Shown here piece by piece: positions 5,400-8,446 of a stretch of DNA of 8,446 bases. The notes under the pieces are model-generated. The model searched no databases. It was given only the letters and a program-made list of their open reading frames with translations, and was not told the DNA's origin. The stretch covers positions 1 through 8,446 of the forward strand of contig JAJRRE010000080.1 in assembly GCA_024279745.1 (NCBI GenBank), given 5' to 3'. The stretch is from Alphaproteobacteria bacterium. Its GTDB lineage: Bacteria > Pseudomonadota > Alphaproteobacteria > Rhizobiales > Hyphomicrobiaceae. The stretch's first letter is position 1. Every line of letters begins with the position of its first letter. Made by a program: the position numbers and the translations under genes.

Positions 5400-5801
5400 A
5401 TGATTGGATTAGTACTGGTGACCCATGGCGGCCTGGCGCGCGAATTTCGTGCGGCGCTGGAGCATGTCGTTGGGCCGCAAAAACAAATGGCGACGATTTC
5501 CATTGGCCCTGAAGATGATATGGAGGACTGTCGTGCTGCGATTTTGGACGCCATTCGATCGGTTGATCGCGGGGCAGGCGTGGTGCTGCTGACCGATATG
5601 TTTGGCGGTACGCCCTCCAATTTGGCGATTTCGGTGATGGATGAAATGCATGTGGAGGTTGTCGCCGGTATCAATCTGCCGATGTTGATCAAACTGGCCA
5701 GCATTCGCGCAGACCAACCAATTGCCCAAGCTATTGATATGGCCAAAGAAGCGGGGCGCAAATATATCAATGTGGCCAGTCAGGTGCTGTCGGGAGAGTG
5801 A
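5400..5801 (+). CDS. manX: PTS EIIA component, mannose family
   Basis: This 133-residue cytoplasmic protein accepts a phosphoryl group from HPr on its histidine, H9 in MIGLVLVTHGG. The second family landmark, LLTDMFGGTPSN, lies at 63-74. The length matches a stand-alone EIIA-Man domain with no fused EIIB, and no EIIB, EIIC or EIID gene is nearby. It is therefore probably a regulatory acceptor rather than part of a sugar transporter, as described for the rhizobial HprK-EIIA-HPr set. The frame stays open upstream to 5355, but the family starts at the MIGLV methionine, so the ATG at 5400 was chosen; only a weak GAG (5393-5395) serves as ribosome site. The gene lies 216 bases after hprK and 95 before ptsH. 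The symbol manX follows rhizobial use. Confidence 0.9.
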   Translation: MIGLVLVTHGGLAREFRAALEHVVGPQKQMATISIGPEDDMEDCRAAILDAIRSVDRGAGVVLLTDMFGGTPSNLAISVMDEMHVEVVAGINLPMLIKLASIRADQPIAQAIDMAKEAGRKYINVASQVLSGE

Positions 5802-5896
5802 TGCCTGCAGAATTCAGTGTAGGTGCGGTTGGTGCCGATAAAGCTGTTGTTGCGAGCGCGTAACATTCAAGCGGCGAGTGCAGGAGACTATCAACT

Positions 5897-6178
5897 ATGG
5901 ATGAGCGCCTTCCAATTGCCAATGTGACGATTGTCAACAAAAAGGGATTGCACGCGCGCGCTTCGGCTAAGTTCGTGAAATGCGCTGAATCTTTCGACGC
6001 CGCCGTTGAGGTCACCCGCGATGGCCAAACCGTTGGCGGCACGTCAATCATGGGGCTGATGATGCTGGCCGCCTGTCCCGGATCAACAATTGTCATTAAG
6101 GCTAGCGGTGTTGAGGGTCCCGAAGCACTGGACGCGCTGGTCGAATTGGTGAGCGGCGGATTTGGCGAAGAGAGCTGA
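5897..6178 (+). CDS. ptsH: Phosphocarrier protein HPr
   Basis: This 93-residue cytoplasmic protein carries the PTS phosphoryl group between Enzyme I and EIIA. The active-site motif KKGLHARASAKFV (15-27) gives phospho-histidine H19, with R21 beside it. The regulatory serine phosphorylated by HprK corresponds to S50 in GGTSIMGLMMLAA (47-59). Both sites are intact, matching the hprK gene upstream. AGGAG at 5882-5886 lies ten bases before the ATG. No Enzyme I gene is in the window; in alphaproteobacteria it is usually ptsP at another locus. The 95-base gap from the EIIA gene contains nothing I could identify. A 14-bp tandem repeat begins 13 bases after the stop. Confidence 0.95.
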   Translation: MDERLPIANVTIVNKKGLHARASAKFVKCAESFDAAVEVTRDGQTVGGTSIMGLMMLAACPGSTIVIKASGVEGPEALDALVELVSGGFGEES

Positions 6179-6191
6179 GTGCAGCATGGCT

Positions 6192-6289
6192 GGGCACCGA
6201 GGCGTGAGCACTGAGGCGTGAGCACTGAGGCGTGAGCACCGACGAGTCGGCACCGAGGCGTGAGCACCGAGTGCCGGGCGCTGAGCAGT
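6192..6289 (+). repeat. Seven-copy 14-bp tandem repeat (GAGCACYGAGGCGT)
   Basis: In register from 6192 the units are GGGCACCGAGGCGT, GAGCACTGAGGCGT (twice, identical), GAGCACCGACGAGT, CGGCACCGAGGCGT, GAGCACCGAGTGCC and GGGCGCTGAGCAGT, seven units with no spacers. The first three and fifth are closest to consensus. CCGACGAGTCGG (6239-6250) inside it is a perfect 5-bp inverted repeat. A diverged fragment may follow to about 6297. The period is not a multiple of three. Confidence 0.85.
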
Positions 6290-6366
6290 CAGAGGCGACC
6301 CATAAAATTCCATATAGATCAACGCAATGGTAAGAAACAGGCCTCCGCTGGCAATAGTTCCGTCTT

Positions 6367-6376
6367 GTGATTTCAC
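6367..6376. promoter_or_regulatory. Dyad GTGATTTCAC upstream of ahcY
   Basis: GTGA and TCAC arms are separated by two bases, just before an eight-A tract (6381-6388). It lies upstream of the candidate ahcY promoter, where an activator site could be. Ten-base dyads occur by chance, so this is only a candidate. Confidence 0.25.
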
Positions 6377-6414
6377 GATGAAAAAAAAGACATAACGACT
6401 TGTTTATATCTTTA

Positions 6415-6443
6415 TTGCTTTGTTCGTGAGGCGGATGTATAGA
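6415..6443 (+). promoter_or_regulatory. Candidate ahcY promoter TTGCTT-N17-TATAGA
   Basis: TTGCTT (6415-6420) matches the -35 consensus at its first three bases, and TATAGA (6438-6443) matches the -10 at its first four, with an ideal 17-base spacer. Transcription would start near 6450, exactly where the first hairpin of the leader begins. The boxes are modest and this is a prediction. Confidence 0.35.
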
Positions 6444-6449
6444 AGCGGG

Positions 6450-6610
6450 GGCGCAGCAGATGTGCTGACCGCGCCGATCTGCCTGGTGCCAAGGCCGGAC
6501 GCACAGCACCGTCCGCTTTGTTGCCAAAAAATCGACCCTCAAACTCAAGCAGCGCCAGCAAGCAGCGGCGCCTGTCATATGCAAGACGATTGCTCAAGGA
6601 AAATAAAACC
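6450..6610 (+). promoter_or_regulatory. Structured 5' leader of ahcY with competing hairpins
   Basis: Three stems are visible. The first is GGCGC/GCGCC (6450-6454 with 6471-6475), stacked on AGCA/TGCT (6455-6458 with 6463-6466). The second is CGGACG/CGTCCG (6496-6501 with 6510-6515), a perfect six pairs. The third is GCGCC/GGCGC (6552-6556 with 6567-6571). Alternative pairings exist: GCAGAT (6456-6461) with ATCTGC (6477-6482), and GGTGC (6485-6489) with GCACC (6506-6510). ahcY is regulated by SAH-sensing riboswitches in some bacteria, but I do not see that motif's conserved core here. Confidence 0.4.
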
Positions 6611-8014
6611 ATGCCCGATACAAATGATTACGTTGTCAAAGATATTTCACTGGCCGAATATGGGCGCAATGAGCTGGCAATTGCCGAAACGGAAATGCCC
6701 GGCCTGATGTCGACACGCAAAGAATATGGCCCTTCGCAACCGCTCAAGGGCGCGCGCATTGCCGGCTCGCTGCATATGACAATTCAAACTGCCGCATTGA
6801 TTGAAACATTGATCGCTTTGGGGGCCGAAGTGCGCTGGGCCTCGTGCAATATCTATTCGACACAGGACCATGCCGCTGCCGCGATTGCTGCCCAGGGTAT
6901 TCCGGTTTTCGCCATCAAGGGCGAATCGCTGGAGGACTATTGGGATTATAGCCACCGCATCTTTGACTGGGCTGACGGCGGCACTCCGAATATGATTCTG
7001 GATGATGGCGGTGATGCAACCATGTTGCTGCATCTGGGCGTGCGCGCGGAAAAAGGCGACACTGCTTTCCTGGATACGCCAGGCAATGAAGAAGAAGAAG
7101 TGATGTTTGCGGCGATCAAGAAGACACTTGCCAGCAAGCCGGGCTGGTATACCAAAAACGCTGAAGCCATTCGCGGCGTAACGGAAGAAACCACCACGGG
7201 CGTGCATCGTCTATACGATATGGCCAAGAAGGGCGAGCTGCTGTTCCCGGCCATTAACGTCAATGATTCCGTGACTAAATCGAAATTCGATAACCTTTAT
7301 GGCTGCCGTGAAAGCCTTGTCGACGCCATTCGTCGCGGCACCGATGTGATGATGTCGGGCAAAGTCGCGATGGTTGCCGGGTACGGCGATGTGGGCAAAG
7401 GGTCCGCAGCCTCTTTGGCGCGTGCTGGTTGCCGTGTGTTGGTGTCGGAAGTCGATCCGATTTGCGCCCTGCAGGCGGCAATGGAAGGCTATGAAGTCGT
7501 GACCATGGAGCAGGCGGTTCCGCGAGCCGACATTTTTGTAACCACTACCGGCAATATCGATGTGATTACGGTCGATCATATGCGCGGCATGAAAGATCGC
7601 GCCATTGTTTGTAATATCGGGCATTTCGATAGTGAAATTCAGGTTGGCGGTTTGCGCAATCTGAAATGGCTGAACATCAAGCCGCAGGTTGATGAAATCG
7701 AATTTGCCGATGGCCATAAGATTATTCTGCTGTCCGAAGGCCGGCTGGTTAATCTGGGTAATGCAACCGGGCATCCGTCCTTTGTCATGTCCGCTTCCTT
7801 CACCAATCAGACCCTGGCGCAGATCGAGCTTTGGACCAAGCCGGAAAAATATGAACGCCAAGTCTATGTGCTGCCCAAGCATCTGGATGAAAAAGTCGCG
7901 ATGCTGCATTTGGCGAAAGTCGGTGCGACATTGACGCAATTGAGCAAGGAGCAGGCGGATTATATTTCCGTGCCGCAGGCAGGCCCGTTCAAGGGCGACG
8001 CTTACCGCTATTAA
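6611..8014 (+). CDS. ahcY: Adenosylhomocysteinase (S-adenosylhomocysteine hydrolase)
   Basis: AhcY reversibly splits S-adenosylhomocysteine into adenosine and homocysteine with bound NAD+, removing the inhibitory product of methyltransferases. The 467-residue length fits the bacterial form, including the extra segment around EEEEVMFAAIKKTLASKPGWYTK that shorter animal enzymes lack. Visible motifs are GSLHMTIQTA and the WASCNIYSTQDH substrate region near the N-terminus, ETTTGVHRLY, NVNDSVTKSKFDN with the conserved lysine-asparagine region, the NAD-binding loop GYGDVGKG (257-264), the NIGHFDSEI strand, and the C-terminal tail ending YRY. I chose the ATG at 6611 because homology starts there and AAGGA lies at 6596-6600. 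An upstream in-frame ATG at 6518 would add 31 low-complexity residues from the structured leader. It is a cytoplasmic tetramer in known cases. Confidence 0.97.
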   Translation: MPDTNDYVVKDISLAEYGRNELAIAETEMPGLMSTRKEYGPSQPLKGARIAGSLHMTIQTAALIETLIALGAEVRWASCNIYSTQDHAAAAIAAQGIPVFAIKGESLEDYWDYSHRIFDWADGGTPNMILDDGGDATMLLHLGVRAEKGDTAFLDTPGNEEEEVMFAAIKKTLASKPGWYTKNAEAIRGVTEETTTGVHRLYDMAKKGELLFPAINVNDSVTKSKFDNLYGCRESLVDAIRRGTDVMMSGKVAMVAGYGDVGKGSAASLARAGCRVLVSEVDPICALQAAMEGYEVVTMEQAVPRADIFVTTTGNIDVITVDHMRGMKDRAIVCNIGHFDSEIQVGGLRNLKWLNIKPQVDEIEFADGHKIILLSEGRLVNLGNATGHPSFVMSASFTNQTLAQIELWTKPEKYERQVYVLPKHLDEKVAMLHLAKVGATLTQLSKEQADYISVPQAGPFKGDAYRY

Positions 8015-8043
8015 CAGCCGGCCGTTACGAGCTGAAAAACGAT

Positions 8044-8081
8044 CGCCGATGTCATTTAACATGATGTCGGCGGTTTTCGTT
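8044..8081 (+). terminator. Intrinsic terminator after ahcY
   Basis: CGCCGA (8044-8049) pairs with TCGGCG (8067-8072). After a TG/TG internal loop, TCAT/ATGA adds four more pairs around a TTAAC loop. GTTTTCGTT follows immediately. Upstream AAAAC (8036-8040) can extend the stem with GTTTT (8073-8077). It ends transcription 30 bases after the ahcY stop. Confidence 0.8.
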
Positions 8082-8133
8082 GTGCCGACAACCAGTGATG
8101 CCCCGCGCAAAATGTGACTTTTGAGCCTTCAAG

Positions 8134-8155
8134 CTGTTGCCGATTGGGGTAACAG
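8134..8155 (+). repeat. Inverted repeat / stem-loop downstream of ahcY
   Basis: CTGTTGCC (8134-8141) pairs with GGTAACAG (8148-8155) over eight positions including one G-U, with a six-base loop. No T tract follows, so it is not a standard terminator. Function unknown. Confidence 0.4.
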
Positions 8156-8179
8156 ATGAAAGCGCGCGCCGCAGCACTC

Positions 8180-8208
8180 TGGCCATATGCCTCTCACTTG
8201 CGCATAAT
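8180..8208 (+). promoter_or_regulatory. Candidate promoter TGGCCA-N17-CATAAT
   Basis: CATAAT (8203-8208) matches the -10 consensus at five of six bases, and TGGCCA (8180-8185) the -35 at four of six, with a 17-base spacer. It would drive the gene starting at 8322, which the terminator separates from ahcY. Confidence 0.35.
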
Positions 8209-8321
8209 ATAACCTTGATTCGCCTTAACTTCTGGGAACGTCCGCGCGTGGCCCTTAAGGTATCTGTGCCCCGCGTAACCTGGCCCATGTGTCGACCCGG
8301 CAAACTCTTGTTCGGACTTCG

Positions 8322-8446
8322 ATGCGTCTATTGAACCGCAAATTTAAATCAAGCAGCGCAGTCACCAACCTGGCCCTGCTATTGCTGACCTCGCTGACTT
8401 GCGTGGCGGTGTTGACGCTTGCCATTGCCGATGCCCGTAAGATAGG
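8322..8446 (+). CDS. N-terminus of a membrane protein, probably a sensor histidine kinase (partial)
   Basis: From the ATG at 8322 the frame is open to the window edge, giving 41 complete codons. A short basic stretch (MRLLNRKFKSSS) is followed by a hydrophobic segment at about residues 13-36 (AVTNLALLLLTSLTCVAVLT and on to ALA-like residues), typical of a signal-anchor. No catalytic domain is visible. In many Hyphomicrobiales a PAS-containing sensor histidine kinase follows ahcY on the same strand, and a basic start plus membrane segment fits that. The identity rests on synteny only. An in-frame GTG at 8289 is an alternative start; a weak GGAC lies at 8314-8317. The strong terminator between this gene and ahcY suggests its own promoter. 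Confidence 0.5.
   Translation, partial: MRLLNRKFKSSSAVTNLALLLLTSLTCVAVLTLAIADARKI

Larger units (their letters stand above)
6179..6610. other. Repeat-rich gap and leader between ptsH and ahcY
   Basis: This 432-bp gap has no supported gene. Its left part (6192-6289) is a 14-bp tandem repeat. The middle (6298-6449) is AT-rich and contains a GTGATTTCAC dyad, an eight-A run at 6381-6388, and the best promoter candidate for ahcY. The right part (6450-6610) is GC-rich and folds into several hairpins, probably the ahcY leader. Minus-strand open frames here read the repeat and are not believable proteins. Confidence 0.6.
8082..8321. other. Gap between the ahcY terminator and the last gene
   Basis: No supported gene is seen here. 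It contains an eight-pair stem-loop (8134-8155) and a promoter candidate (8180-8208). A 65-codon plus-strand open frame from 8137 has no family resemblance and overlaps the next gene out of frame. Confidence 0.5.

Noticed and set aside
6192..6289. Possible CRISPR array
   Set aside because: Units of 14 bp are directly contiguous with no spacers, and no cas gene is present.
5767..6584. Minus-strand frames with repeated LGAHASVLTPQC-like peptide
   Set aside because: The peptide repeat is just the 14-bp DNA repeat read in successive frames. The frames also run over ptsH antisense.
6518..6610. Longer ahcY start at ATG 6518
   Set aside because: The added 31 residues are low-complexity, unlike AhcY N-termini, and come from the hairpin-rich leader; ATG 6611 has a Shine-Dalgarno and matches the family start.
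6450..6610. Known SAH riboswitch upstream of ahcY
   Set aside because: The conserved core sequence I recall for that class is not seen; only generic hairpins are supported, so the class is not named.
7211..8110. Minus-strand 299-codon open frame opposite ahcY
   Set aside because: It is long, but entirely antisense to ahcY, crosses the terminator and shows no recognisable domain; long antisense frames are common opposite conserved genes with biased codons.
8137..8334. 65-codon plus-strand open frame after ahcY
   Set aside because: No ribosome site or family resemblance; it overlaps out of frame with the better-supported membrane protein start at 8322.

Overview
The window reads as chromosomal DNA of moderate GC from an alphaproteobacterium, most likely in or near the Hyphomicrobiales (Rhizobiales). 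The main evidence is the gene order chvI-chvG-hprK-EIIA(Man)-ptsH-ahcY, all on the plus strand, which is a known conserved neighbourhood in that group. The hprK product is also the short alphaproteobacterial form, and ChvI and ChvG look close to their rhizobial homologues. This is inferred from protein sequence and synteny recalled from knowledge; no search was run.

Layout. Bases 1-117 hold the N-terminus of a minus-strand redoxin-like protein that runs off the window. Bases 413-988 encode orotate phosphoribosyltransferase (pyrE). It converges with a short FMN-binding split-barrel (HugZ/PNPOx-like) gene on the minus strand (1023-1502). A gap of about 300 bp separates that gene from the divergent chvI (1807-2514), followed by chvG (2720-4678), hprK (about 4656-5183), an EIIA-Man gene (5400-5801), ptsH (5897-6178) and ahcY (6611-8014). 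A good intrinsic terminator follows ahcY. The last 125 bases begin a new protein with an N-terminal membrane segment, probably the sensor kinase that often follows ahcY in this group.

How the genes work together. ChvG (membrane histidine kinase) and ChvI (response regulator) form the envelope/acid-stress two-component system known as ChvG-ChvI, ExoS-ChvI or BvrS-BvrR. HprK, EIIA-Man and HPr are the regulatory part of a PTS with no sugar permease nearby. In alphaproteobacteria such a set is thought to sense phosphoenolpyruvate and nitrogen state and to affect carbon catabolite control. AhcY removes S-adenosylhomocysteine in the methyl cycle.

The proteins are ordinary. What stands out is the intergenic DNA. 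Four gaps around the chvI-ahcY genes each contain a different short degenerate tandem repeat: about 15 bp upstream of chvI, a mosaic of 15-, 17- and 20-bp duplications between chvI and chvG, an 8-bp repeat upstream of EIIA, and a 14-bp repeat after ptsH. The gaps also hold several good inverted repeats, including a structured and possibly regulatory leader upstream of ahcY. No transposase, CRISPR array, tRNA or rRNA was seen. I found no convincing new multi-gene system. The repeat-rich gaps and the ahcY leader are the parts most worth a second look.
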